Positions 1 to 6,155 of a stretch of 7,453 nucleotides of DNA are shown piece after piece. Origin of the DNA: an uncultured Bacillota bacterium (GTDB lineage: Bacteria; Bacillota; Dehalobacteriia; UBA4068); NCBI GenBank assembly GCA_934427095.1, contig CAKRYM010000068.1, positions 1 through 7,453 on the forward strand, in the 5' to 3' direction. Position 1 is the first letter of the stretch, and every line of letters begins with the position of its first letter. The position numbers and the translations under genes were made by a program. Below the pieces are notes generated by a model. It had not been told where the DNA came from. It saw only the letters and a program-made list of their open reading frames with translations, and did not search any database.

Positions 1-1
1 C

Positions 2-97
2 CGAGCTGAGGATATGGGTGATGAAGGGCTTAGACGGTCAAAATTAAGCTATCATCCTCTACGCATTGAAAAAGATTATATCATGAGGGTAATTTGA
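2..97 (+). CDS. C-terminal fragment of an unidentified protein (5' end outside the window)
   Basis: The frame starting at base 2 is open from the window edge for 31 codons and ends at TGA (95-97). The visible tail is charged and reads RAEDMGDEGLRR, then SKLSYHPLRIEKDYIMRVI. I do not recognise the family. The main argument that it is coding is context: its TGA shares one base with the ATG of the next gene (TGATG), and that gene's ribosome-binding site (GAGGG, 85-89) lies inside this reading frame, the usual arrangement for translationally coupled neighbours. The fragment is too short for a domain call, and chance openness over 31 codons cannot be excluded. Confidence 0.55.
   Translation, partial: RAEDMGDEGLRRSKLSYHPLRIEKDYIMRVI
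85..89 (+). promoter_or_regulatory. Ribosome-binding site of the GNAT gene
   Basis: GAGGG lies 7 bases before the ATG at 97 but only 4 bases before an in-frame TTG at 94. The spacing favours ATG 97 as the true start, one codon shorter than the longest open frame. The site is inside the end of the upstream reading frame, consistent with termination-reinitiation coupling. Confidence 0.7.
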
Positions 98-1008
98 TGT
101 ATTTTCGCTATGGGCGGCAAAAAGATTTTTTTGCCATACGCGATCTCTGGATACAGGGTTTTGGTGATGATGTACCGGCTTATAACGATTGGTATTTTCG
201 TTGTGTCTATCGGCCAGAACGAACCATTTGCTGCATAGAACAGGAGCGTATTGTTTCCTGCCTGCAGTTGGCTCCTTATACCCTATTTCTGGATAAACAA
301 CAGTTTCCTATTGCCTACCTGGTGGGTGTTGTCACAGATAAGGCATTTCAACATCAGGGCTTCGGTCACGCTCTACTTCGTTACACCTTTGGGCAACTAG
401 CCGCTGCCCAATACAAACTGGCCATGCTGTACACGGATATTCCAGAATTTTATACTCCTGTGGGATTTGCCCATTGTTACGCACACAAAGAGATATTCCT
501 TTTCCCCGAACAAAAGCAAACGCCTATCATGAAATGGCAAAAAATCTTCCCTACTGCAAGAAATTTGCAAAAATGCGGGGTGATTTATCGGCATATGACC
601 GCGCAAATGAACGGTTATGTCTTACGCACCGAGGATAATTGGCGTACCTTTATGGGAGATTACTTTAATGCAGGCGGAGGCCTTTGGTTGAGTAAAGAGG
701 CTTATTTTGCCTGGACGCCAGAAAACGGAGAATTTATCGTCCGGGAAATCGGCTATACCAGTGAAAAAGCTTTACAAGATGCTCTAATACAAATCCGTTG
801 TCTAATGGCACAAACCGGTTATCCCCGGGCAAAATGGACTGCCCCGCTCTGTGCGCCCTATACTGATGGTCGTGACAAACAAGTCCCTTTCGCCATGTGT
901 AGACGGTTGGATATTCCAGATAACTGTCCTGGCCCTGAAGCAGCGGAAGCGGTAAAAACGCTTTTTCAAGCGACGCCTCAACAAAATTGGGTTAATGAAA
1001 TGACGTAA
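97..1008 (+). CDS. GNAT-family N-acetyltransferase, possibly Eis-like
   Basis: The 303-residue protein probably transfers an acetyl group from acetyl-CoA to an amine; the substrate cannot be read from sequence. The GNAT core fills the N-terminal half. VGVVTDKAFQHQGFGHALL (about residues 76-94) contains the Q-x-x-G-x-G pyrophosphate-binding loop of motif A (QHQGFG), and EFYTPVGF (about 117-124) is the late strand-turn typical of GNATs (FY..xGF). The C-terminal half (about 145-303) is not a standard single GNAT domain. Its length and arrangement resemble Eis-like acetyltransferases, which follow the first GNAT domain with a second GNAT-like and a sterol-carrier-like domain, but it is shorter than the roughly 400-residue Eis proteins. 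No signal peptide or membrane segment is seen, so it should be cytoplasmic. The ATG at 97 is chosen over TTG at 94 because of RBS spacing. The gene overlaps the preceding frame by one base and is followed directly by a terminator, so it is the last gene of its operon. It converges on the DNA-repair operon and need not be related to it. Confidence 0.85.
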   Translation: MYFRYGRQKDFFAIRDLWIQGFGDDVPAYNDWYFRCVYRPERTICCIEQERIVSCLQLAPYTLFLDKQQFPIAYLVGVVTDKAFQHQGFGHALLRYTFGQLAAAQYKLAMLYTDIPEFYTPVGFAHCYAHKEIFLFPEQKQTPIMKWQKIFPTARNLQKCGVIYRHMTAQMNGYVLRTEDNWRTFMGDYFNAGGGLWLSKEAYFAWTPENGEFIVREIGYTSEKALQDALIQIRCLMAQTGYPRAKWTAPLCAPYTDGRDKQVPFAMCRRLDIPDNCPGPEAAEAVKTLFQATPQQNWVNEMT

Positions 1009-1018
1009 AGCCATAATG

Positions 1019-1050
1019 AAAAGCTCCACTGTGCTGGAGCTTTTTCTTTT
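1019..1050 (+). terminator. Rho-independent terminator after the GNAT gene
   Basis: AAAAGCTCCA (1019-1028) pairs perfectly over 10 bp with TGGAGCTTTT (1035-1044) across a 6-base loop, and the 3' side runs into TTTTTCTTTT. It begins 11 bases after the TAA stop at 1006-1008. The flanking A run on the left is short, so it should act mainly on + strand transcripts. Confidence 0.9.
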
Positions 1051-1110
1051 ATTGTTATCATAGGGTTAACCGCATAAAGAGCCCCTTACTACTATCGCCA
1101 TTTTTTGCTT

Positions 1111-1140
1111 ATGGGCAGGATAAGATGGGGCAGTGATAAA
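1111..1140 (+). repeat. Imperfect tandem repeat, two units of 14-16 bases
   Basis: ATGGGCAGGATAAG (1111-1124) is followed directly by ATGGGGCAGTGATAAA (1125-1140); the second unit differs by inserted G and T bases and the last base. It lies in the convergent intergenic region, immediately downstream (- strand sense) of the tRNA terminator T run. A third GATAAG (1145-1150) begins the terminator arm. No function can be assigned. Confidence 0.5.
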
Positions 1141-1193
1141 AAAAGATAAGCTACATTTTTAACCTCATTAATAAGGCTAAAATGTAGCTTATC
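1138..1193 (-). terminator. Rho-independent terminator of tRNA-Leu and probably of the whole - strand operon
   Basis: Read on the - strand, the arm at 1193-1179 and the arm at 1159-1145 form a perfect 15-bp stem (GATAAGCTACATTTT in + orientation), closed by a 19-base loop that may form a small CCT/AGG inner stem. It is followed by a run of seven T (1144-1138). It starts only 3 bases after the encoded CCA end of the tRNA. The stem is unusually long and A/T-rich for a terminator, but position and T run fit. No other terminator is visible between the transglycosylase gene and this point. Confidence 0.85.
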
Positions 1194-1196
1194 ACT

Positions 1197-1281
1197 TGGT
1201 GCGGTAGATGGGACTTGAACCCATACGCCTTGCGACATACGCACCTCAAACGTACCTGTCTGCCTATTCCAGCACTACCGC
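1197..1281 (-). tRNA. tRNA-Leu, anticodon GAG, with encoded CCA
   Basis: The 85-base - strand sequence folds as a class II tRNA. The acceptor stem GCGGTAG pairs perfectly with CTACCGC, the discriminator base is A, and CCA is encoded (1197-1199). The D arm is CTG/CAG with a GG-containing loop. The anticodon stem is TACGT/GCGTA with loop TTGAGGT, placing anticodon GAG at 1247-1245, which reads the leucine codons CUC and CUU. The long variable arm has 13 bases with a CGC-AAG-GCG mini-stem, and the T arm is ATGGG-TTCAAGT-CCCAT. The long variable arm together with A73 is the leucine pattern and excludes the ordinary class I tRNAs. It has its own promoter just upstream and a terminator just downstream, but lies on the same strand as the repair operon with no terminator in between. 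Confidence 0.97.
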
Positions 1282-1296
1282 TTAGCAAGCAAACGT

Positions 1297-1325
1297 ATTA
1301 TACCATATCACTTTCACCCTTGCAA
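1297..1325 (-). promoter_or_regulatory. Sigma-A-type promoter for tRNA-Leu
   Basis: On the - strand, -35 TTGCAA (1325-1320, 4 of 6 matches to consensus) and -10 TATAAT (1302-1297, exact consensus) are separated by exactly 17 bases. Transcription would start near 1290, leaving a leader of about 8 bases before the tRNA 5' end at 1281. The promoter begins about 10 bases after the stop codon of the transglycosylase gene, so the tRNA can be expressed independently of the operon. Confidence 0.85.
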
Positions 1326-1335
1326 GTATTTTTTC

Positions 1336-1917
1336 TCATTCATATAACTTTTTATAAATCTCATAACTTCGGAAAACTGCTTCTACATACTGTCTGGTTT
1401 CCCCATAAGGAATATCCTCCAAGCTGTTTAGCTCACCATTCCACGTGCCGTCAGCCAACCACTGATCTACAACAGAAGCCCCCGCATTATACGCTGCAAC
1501 AGCGCAAACCATATCGTCCGGATAATGGCTTTCTTCCAACCAAGCTAAATACCAACAGCCTGCTTGTATATTACAATAGGGATCTGAAAGAATGTCGTCA
1601 ACGGTAAAAGTAAAACCAGCTTCCTCAATAATCCAAGTAGCCGTAGCAGGCATAATCTGCATCAAACCAGTTGCACTTTTCGACGAAGAAGCGTCAATAT
1701 CAAACCCACTTTCTTCCCGGATCACCGCCATAGCTAACCATTTATCCACACCGTATTCTGCGCAAGCAGCTTCTACGGTTTCTTCATATTCTCTAGGGAA
1801 AAAATACTCTTCTATGCTTCTGTCGTGGGTTAATAACAGATAAATTCCTATAATTAATGCAACAAAAATCAGGATAAAGCCAAAACAGCCGCAGCCGCAT
1901 GATTTCTTTTTTGTCAT
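1336..1917 (-). CDS. Membrane-anchored SLT-family lytic murein transglycosylase
   Basis: The protein has 193 residues. Lytic transglycosylases of the Slt70/MltC fold cleave the MurNAc-GlcNAc bond of peptidoglycan, leaving 1,6-anhydro ends. The catalytic domain covers about residues 45-190: IREESGF carries the catalytic Glu (E69, ES motif), GLMQIMPATA (84-93) is the second signature, AYNAG (142-146) the third, and PYGETRQYV (170-178) the typical late motif. Residues 12-29 form one hydrophobic segment preceded by a lysine-rich start, so the protein is probably inserted with a short cytoplasmic tail and an external catalytic domain. The tail contains CGCGC (7-11), which is odd; there is no lipobox cysteine after the hydrophobic core. 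ATG at 1917 follows GGAG by 5 bases. It sits 63 bases after coaE in the same direction, with no clear promoter in the gap, so co-transcription is likely. Catalytic Slt domain with little accessory sequence; its cellular role (wall turnover, sporulation or germination) cannot be told. Confidence 0.92.
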   Translation of the reverse strand: MTKKKSCGCGCFGFILIFVALIIGIYLLLTHDRSIEEYFFPREYEETVEAACAEYGVDKWLAMAVIREESGFDIDASSSKSATGLMQIMPATATWIIEEAGFTFTVDDILSDPYCNIQAGCWYLAWLEESHYPDDMVCAVAAYNAGASVVDQWLADGTWNGELNSLEDIPYGETRQYVEAVFRSYEIYKKLYE

Positions 1918-1980
1918 TCTATCTCCAGATAAAGCATTGCAGTTAAACTCATGCTTCTTTTTCTATCACTTTACTCTATC

Positions 1981-2586
1981 TTACCTTAGCCGTGTCAATT
2001 CTTGATACAACCGCTGAACCGTAGCAAAAAGCTCTTCTTCCGTACCATGGTTCTCAATAACATTATCCGCACGATGGATCAATTCCTCTTCCGGCAGCTG
2101 GAAGGCTTGCCGTGCTTGAATCGTTTTGATATCACATTGATCCCGTTTAGCAGCCCGGCAAAGACGGGTTTCTTCTGCTGCGGTAACTACCCAGTTTTCA
2201 TCAGTAAGTTCACAAAGATCAGATTGGAACAACAACGCAGCCTCAATAATAGCCAATGAGAAGCCTGCTTTCTCATAAGCAGACAGCTTTTTTTTGATCT
2301 CCGCCGTAATCAAGGAATGGGTGATTTGGTTTAAGGCAGTCACCCGCCCCGGGGCTTCTTCTTGAAACACATAGGCAGCGATACTTTTTCTGTCCACTTT
2401 ACCATTGGGCAGAAGAAAATCTCGCCCAAAGGTTTTTACGATTAAAGGATATGCCGGGCCAGTTGGCTCAATGATATCATGACCAATTTGGTCAGCGTCA
2501 ATGACCGCAGCGCCTAATTGCCCAAAATATGTAGCAGCTAAAGATTTTCCACTGCCAATATTGCCAGTTAAACCAATAATTTTCAC
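1981..2586 (-). CDS. coaE: Dephospho-CoA kinase
   Basis: CoaE phosphorylates the 3'-hydroxyl of the dephospho-CoA ribose with ATP, the last step of coenzyme A synthesis, in the cytoplasm. The start is taken as GTG at 2586, giving 201 residues beginning MKIIGLTGNIGSGKS, the normal family start and length. Walker A is G8-S15 (GNIGSGKS). VIDAD (28-32) carries the acidic residue used in catalysis. The segment EAALLFQSD (115-123) corresponds to the usual PLLFE stretch, here with Q in place of the usual E. ADNVIENHGTEEEL (173-186) matches the conserved C-terminal (A-D-x-V-I-x-N-x-G) motif. A longer open frame reaching 2682 lies entirely within mutM and is unlikely to be translated. The gene starts 2 bases after the mutM stop, indicating translational coupling. 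The polA-mutM-coaE order is widespread in Firmicutes. Confidence 0.96.
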   Translation of the reverse strand: MKIIGLTGNIGSGKSLAATYFGQLGAAVIDADQIGHDIIEPTGPAYPLIVKTFGRDFLLPNGKVDRKSIAAYVFQEEAPGRVTALNQITHSLITAEIKKKLSAYEKAGFSLAIIEAALLFQSDLCELTDENWVVTAAEETRLCRAAKRDQCDIKTIQARQAFQLPEEELIHRADNVIENHGTEEELFATVQRLYQELTRLR

Positions 2587-2588
2587 GC

Positions 2589-3425
2589 TTACTCCTCCCC
2601 TAGCTTTTGACAATGGGGGCAAAAACAAGTGCCACGGCCGCCTACGCGAATCTTTTGCATCCTCTCGCCACAACGAGGACAAGGTTCGCCTTCTCGCCCA
2701 TAGGCCTGGAGAAATGCAGCATTTTCCCCCTTTTTCCCCTCACCATCTAGGAAATCGGAAAAGGTTGTCCCTTTTCGTTCAATTGCTTGCGTAAGAATGA
2801 AGCGAACTCCCTCCACCAAGCCCTGCCATTGTGCTTCTTTTAGCTTATGGCAAGGAGAAAGAGGGTGAATTCCTGCTCGAAAAAGACTTTCATCTGCATA
2901 GATATTGCCTAAGCCGGCAATGACTTGCTGATTCATCAGTGCATTTTTTATCGCAGACCGGCTCTTCCCTAAGGTTTTCCGCAAATAATCCGCGGAAAAA
3001 TCCGACGACAATGGTTCTACCCCCAGTTTTTCTAAGCCAGGACATTTTGTTAACGTATCTTTGGTTAAATACCAAAACCCACCGAATCTTCTTACATCAG
3101 AATACCGCAATTGGGCATTATCATCCAGGTGCAAAATCAAATGGGTATGAGGTAACAAAGCTTGTTCTTTATTCGCACACAGCAACCGACCAGTCATCCG
3201 CAAATGTACCACCAAACGACAGTCTTCTGTCAGCTCCAAAATCAAATATTTTCCCCGGCGTGCCAAAGATAACACCTGCTTACCTTGGAGCCCAGTAACA
3301 AAGGCTTGTTGATCGGGATAATGAATTACTTCATTCCGAATCACCTCAATAGCGCAAATTTTTCTACCTGTTACTTTAGGCGCCAAAGAACATTTCACCG
3401 TTTCAACCTCAGGTAATTCTGGCAT
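2589..3425 (-). CDS. mutM: Formamidopyrimidine-DNA glycosylase (8-oxoguanine glycosylase/AP lyase)
   Basis: MutM/Fpg excises 8-oxoguanine and formamidopyrimidines paired with C, then cuts the backbone by beta,delta-elimination. The 278-residue protein has the expected length and all key residues. MPELPEVET at the start supplies the catalytic N-terminal proline (P2) and E3. K59 in RRGKY contacts the DNA phosphate. M77 (LRMTGR) and VRRF (111-114) match the residues that fill the gap left by the flipped base. NQQVIAGLGNIYADE (165-179) is the helix-two-turn-helix. The C-terminal zinc finger is C249-x2-C252-x16-C269-x2-C272, with the conserved Arg in GGRGT (R264). ATG at 3425 directly abuts the polA stop (TAGATG, no gap); AAGGTGG (3440-3434) inside polA is 8 bases upstream. 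Its place beside polA and near mutY fits base excision repair of oxidised guanine. Confidence 0.98.
   Translation of the reverse strand: MPELPEVETVKCSLAPKVTGRKICAIEVIRNEVIHYPDQQAFVTGLQGKQVLSLARRGKYLILELTEDCRLVVHLRMTGRLLCANKEQALLPHTHLILHLDDNAQLRYSDVRRFGGFWYLTKDTLTKCPGLEKLGVEPLSSDFSADYLRKTLGKSRSAIKNALMNQQVIAGLGNIYADESLFRAGIHPLSPCHKLKEAQWQGLVEGVRFILTQAIERKGTTFSDFLDGEGKKGENAAFLQAYGREGEPCPRCGERMQKIRVGGRGTCFCPHCQKLGEE
2594..2598 (-). promoter_or_regulatory. Ribosome-binding site that fixes the coaE start
   Basis: GGAGG (within GGGGAGGAG on the - strand) lies 7 bases before the GTG at 2586-2584 and just inside the 3' end of mutM. It supports the GTG start over any upstream in-frame ATG, none of which matches the family N-terminus. 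Confidence 0.9.
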
Positions 3426-6113
3426 CTAGACTTCCACCTTTATTTTTTCCATATCATACCAATTGGGACCGATTTTTACATCTACAGTTAAAGGAATGCA
3501 CAAGGTCACTGCGTTCTCCATCATTTTTTTGACCAACCCCGGCAAAACATCTTTATCTTCCGGAGCCATATCAAAAATCAGCTCATCGTGTACCTGTAAC
3601 AACATTCTGGAGCGAAGGCCCATTTCCCGGATGCTCTGTTCAATAGTAATCATGGCTTTTTTGATAATATCCGCGGCGCTTCCCTGAATAGGTGCGTTAA
3701 TGGCCATTCGTTCAGCAAAGCTGCGCAAATGATAATTGCGATTATTCAAATCTGGTAAATACCGCCTGCGGCCACAAATCGTTTCTGCATAACCATTTTC
3801 TCTGGCCTCGCTAATGGTATTTTTTTGATAGGCAGCTACACCAGGATATCGTTGAAAATATAAGGCAATATAATCCGCAGCTTCTTTTCGAGAGATTCCC
3901 AAATCGCGGCTTAATCCATAATCGCTAATCCCATAGACAATACCAAAATTAACCGCTTTCGCCGCTCTGCGTTGCTCAGGCGTAATTTCCTCGGGACTTA
4001 TCCCTAAGACTTCAGATGCTGTGCGGCGATGGATATCTTCATTATGCAAAAAAGCAGCCTGAAGCTTTTCATCTCCAGAGACATGGGCCAAAATCCGCAA
4101 TTCAATCTGGTTATAATCTGCCGCTAGAAGTTGCCAATCCTTTTCTCTTGCGCAAAAAACCTTGCGAATTCGGCGCCCAATCTCCTGCCGAACAGGGATA
4201 TTCTGTAAATTTGGCTCCACGGAAGATAAACGACCTGTGGCTGCCACCGTTTGTTTAAAGCAAGTATGCAGCTTGCCATCAGCTGCAATAAGTTTTCCCA
4301 TTCCTTCCGTATACGTGGAATGCAGCTTAGTCACCATTCGATAATCCAAAAGCAGCTTCGCAACGGGATACATCCCAGCCAAAGTCTCCATAACTTCAGC
4401 ATCCGTAGAATAGCCGGTTTTCGTCTTTTTCAAAGGCGGAATTCCTAATTCTTCAAAGAGGACAACCCCCAGTTGTTTGGGGGAATTCAAATTGAAGGTA
4501 TGCCCCACTTCCTGAAAAATGCTCGTTTCCAATTCTTCAGCTTTTGCTGCCAGTTCCTTGGACATTTCTTGCAAACTATGGGCATCCACACAAATCCCTT
4601 CCAGCTCCATATCCGCCAAGACAAAGGTCAGCGGAAGCTCCATTTCCATATAAAGAGGAAGCATAGCTTGGGCGTCTAGTTGATGACGAAGTATCTCCGC
4701 CAAGGAAGGAAGATTCGCTGCCCAGGCTAGTAAGTCTCTCTCATCATTGGTAAGAGAAAGGGGGACGCCATAAGCAGTCATCAGTTCGTCCAAACTTCTT
4801 TCACCAGCCGCGGGATCAAGAAGATACGCGGCTAGAGAAACATCGTCTTTCACTCCAGAAAGGGAGATGTTCTCCCGGGCGAACAGCTCGCTTAATTCTT
4901 TGGCTTGATACGTGATTTTTTGTATGGCAGGATTCTCTAAAACCTCTTTTATCTCTTGCAAGAGCTGACGATTATCTTGTAAATCAATGAGAAGGCCACT
5001 TCCCTCTATGCATAAAGCCAAGTACGCTAAATGCCCCAAAATAGCGCTATTTTGCCAGCGGCCTAACAATGAGATGGCGCCCTCTTTCGGCAAAGTCCCA
5101 CAAAAAGCTTGGATTTCTTCGGATGAAGTAACTGGCTTAGCAGAAAGCCAAAATCCCTCTGCGGTGCAATCATCTTGGCTAGGCCAAGGTTTCCCCTCTG
5201 CATCCATTTCCTCTTCCGTAAGGGTCAAGGTTTTCGTCTGTTGTTTTTTTTGTTCGGTTAAGCCTTTGGCTAATTGTCTAAGCCCCAGCTTTGCGTATAA
5301 AGAAGCTAACGCTGTTTTATCAGCCTTAGGATCATAGGCAAAATCCGGCCAATGGATTTCCATGGGTACAGTACGGCAAATGGTACTCAGTTCCCGAGAA
5401 AGATAAGCCTGGTCCCGATAAAGCGCTAACTTTTCTTTTAGCTTTGCGCCATTAATCTCCGGTAAATGCGCATAAACTTCATCCATACTCCCATAAGTGG
5501 AAACCAATTTGATAGCGGTTTTCTCCCCCACTCCTGGTACACCGGGAATATTGTCTGAGGTATCCCCCATGAATCCTTTGATATCAATTAATTTTTGGGG
5601 TTCCACGCCATAACGAGCAAACACTTCCGCTGTATCATACCGCTGAATATCGGTGATCCCTTTTTTGGTCATAAAGACATGAACATGCTCGTCAATTAAC
5701 TGGAAAATATCCCGATCCCCGGAAAAGATTTCTACCGTAAAACCAGCAGCCGCTCCTTGAGCAGAAAGAGTACCTAAAAGGTCGTCTGCTTCATAATCTT
5801 CCATTTCCAGCCAATGAATGTGAGATAAATCTAACACTTCCTTGATCAGTTCAAACTGACCTTTTAATTCATCAGGGGTACTTTGCCTTGTCCCTTTATA
5901 CTCCGGGAACATTTTTGTGCGAAAAGTAATGCGGCTTTTATCAAAGCATACCCCCAAATAATCCGGCGCTTCCTGGGCAATCAGCTTATTTAGCATCATC
6001 ATGAATCCATGTACCGCGTTGGTATAAATCCCATCAGCATTGGACAACAAGGGTAAGGCAAAAAAGGCCCGATGTAGTAAACTGCTTCCATCAATCAGCA
6101 AAAGTTTGCTCAT
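3426..6113 (-). CDS. polA: DNA polymerase I (5'-3' exonuclease and polymerase; inactive 3'-5' exonuclease domain)
   Basis: Pol I fills gaps and removes RNA primers and damaged strands. The 895-residue protein has three domains. The 5'-3' exonuclease (about 1-290) shows LLLIDGSS, FDKSRITFR, EADD (108-111), SGDRD (131-135) and GDTSDNIPGVPGVGEKTA (183-200, helix-hairpin-helix). The middle domain (about 320-490) has the size of a 3'-5' exonuclease but has lost its metal-binding residues: the D-x-E site reads AISLLGR (346-352), the second Asp site reads YQAKEL, and the Tyr of the YxxxD motif is absent. The polymerase domain (about 490-895) is intact: ATGRLSS (625-631), motif A DYNQIELR (666-673, catalytic D666), motif B R715-x3-K719-x3-F723 with Y727, and motif C QVHDELI (840-846, D843). 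F723 corresponds to E. coli F762. ATG at 6113 has a very good GGAGG 7 bases upstream. It follows mutY after 42 bases and abuts mutM. Confidence 0.99.
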   Translation of the reverse strand: MSKLLLIDGSSLLHRAFFALPLLSNADGIYTNAVHGFMMMLNKLIAQEAPDYLGVCFDKSRITFRTKMFPEYKGTRQSTPDELKGQFELIKEVLDLSHIHWLEMEDYEADDLLGTLSAQGAAAGFTVEIFSGDRDIFQLIDEHVHVFMTKKGITDIQRYDTAEVFARYGVEPQKLIDIKGFMGDTSDNIPGVPGVGEKTAIKLVSTYGSMDEVYAHLPEINGAKLKEKLALYRDQAYLSRELSTICRTVPMEIHWPDFAYDPKADKTALASLYAKLGLRQLAKGLTEQKKQQTKTLTLTEEEMDAEGKPWPSQDDCTAEGFWLSAKPVTSSEEIQAFCGTLPKEGAISLLGRWQNSAILGHLAYLALCIEGSGLLIDLQDNRQLLQEIKEVLENPAIQKITYQAKELSELFARENISLSGVKDDVSLAAYLLDPAAGERSLDELMTAYGVPLSLTNDERDLLAWAANLPSLAEILRHQLDAQAMLPLYMEMELPLTFVLADMELEGICVDAHSLQEMSKELAAKAEELETSIFQEVGHTFNLNSPKQLGVVLFEELGIPPLKKTKTGYSTDAEVMETLAGMYPVAKLLLDYRMVTKLHSTYTEGMGKLIAADGKLHTCFKQTVAATGRLSSVEPNLQNIPVRQEIGRRIRKVFCAREKDWQLLAADYNQIELRILAHVSGDEKLQAAFLHNEDIHRRTASEVLGISPEEITPEQRRAAKAVNFGIVYGISDYGLSRDLGISRKEAADYIALYFQRYPGVAAYQKNTISEARENGYAETICGRRRYLPDLNNRNYHLRSFAERMAINAPIQGSAADIIKKAMITIEQSIREMGLRSRMLLQVHDELIFDMAPEDKDVLPGLVKKMMENAVTLCIPLTVDVKIGPNWYDMEKIKVEV

Positions 6114-6116
6114 TTG

Positions 6117-6125
6117 CTCTCCTCC
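6117..6125 (-). promoter_or_regulatory. Strong ribosome-binding site of polA
   Basis: GGAGGAGAG on the - strand places GGAGG (6125-6121) 7 bases before the polA ATG, near-ideal complementarity to the 16S rRNA 3' end. It is the only gene in the operon with a non-coding leader between it and its upstream neighbour in the mutY-to-coaE stretch. Confidence 0.85.
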
Positions 6126-6142
6126 ATCATCAAACAGACACC

Positions 6143-6155
6143 AGAACGATGTTCT
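6143..6155. repeat. 13-base palindrome between mutY and polA
   Basis: AGAAC-GAT-GTTCT is a perfect 5-bp inverted repeat with a 3-base centre, starting at the base after the mutY stop codon and about 30 bases before the polA ATG. It could be a protein-binding site or a tiny hairpin in the transcript. No promoter hexamers are convincing around it. Significance is uncertain because such short palindromes also occur by chance. Confidence 0.4.

Noticed and set aside
1197..1281. tRNA-Leu gene as an integration site for a mobile element
   Set aside because: There is no integrase, no direct repeat of the tRNA 3' end in the window, and the flanking genes are ordinary housekeeping genes.
1215..1607. 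A 130-codon + strand open frame across the tRNA and the transglycosylase gene
   Set aside because: It runs antisense through a confirmed tRNA and a confirmed coding region, has no recognisable protein motif and no good RBS; it is a shadow frame.
1857..1917. Lipoprotein signal peptide on the transglycosylase
   Set aside because: The cysteines precede the hydrophobic segment rather than follow it, so there is no lipobox; a simple membrane anchor fits better.
1918..1980. Separate promoter or terminator between coaE and the transglycosylase gene
   Set aside because: No -35/-10 pair with proper spacing and no hairpin with a T run could be found; only a weak 5-bp AGCAT/ATGCT pairing is present.
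2587..2682. A 32-residue N-terminal extension of CoaE
   Set aside because: The extension overlaps mutM in another frame, is absent from the CoaE family, and a strong RBS sits exactly 7 bases before the internal GTG that gives the normal N-terminus.
2939..3298. A 119-codon + strand open frame opposite mutM
   Set aside because: Its composition is that of a complement of a real gene, with no motif or RBS; mutM on the other strand is certain.
6143..6155. A canonical LexA (SOS) box in front of polA
   Set aside because: The half-sites match but the spacer is 3 bases rather than the 4 of the Bacillus-type GAAC-N4-GTTC box, and no promoter is visible there. Kept only as an unassigned palindrome.
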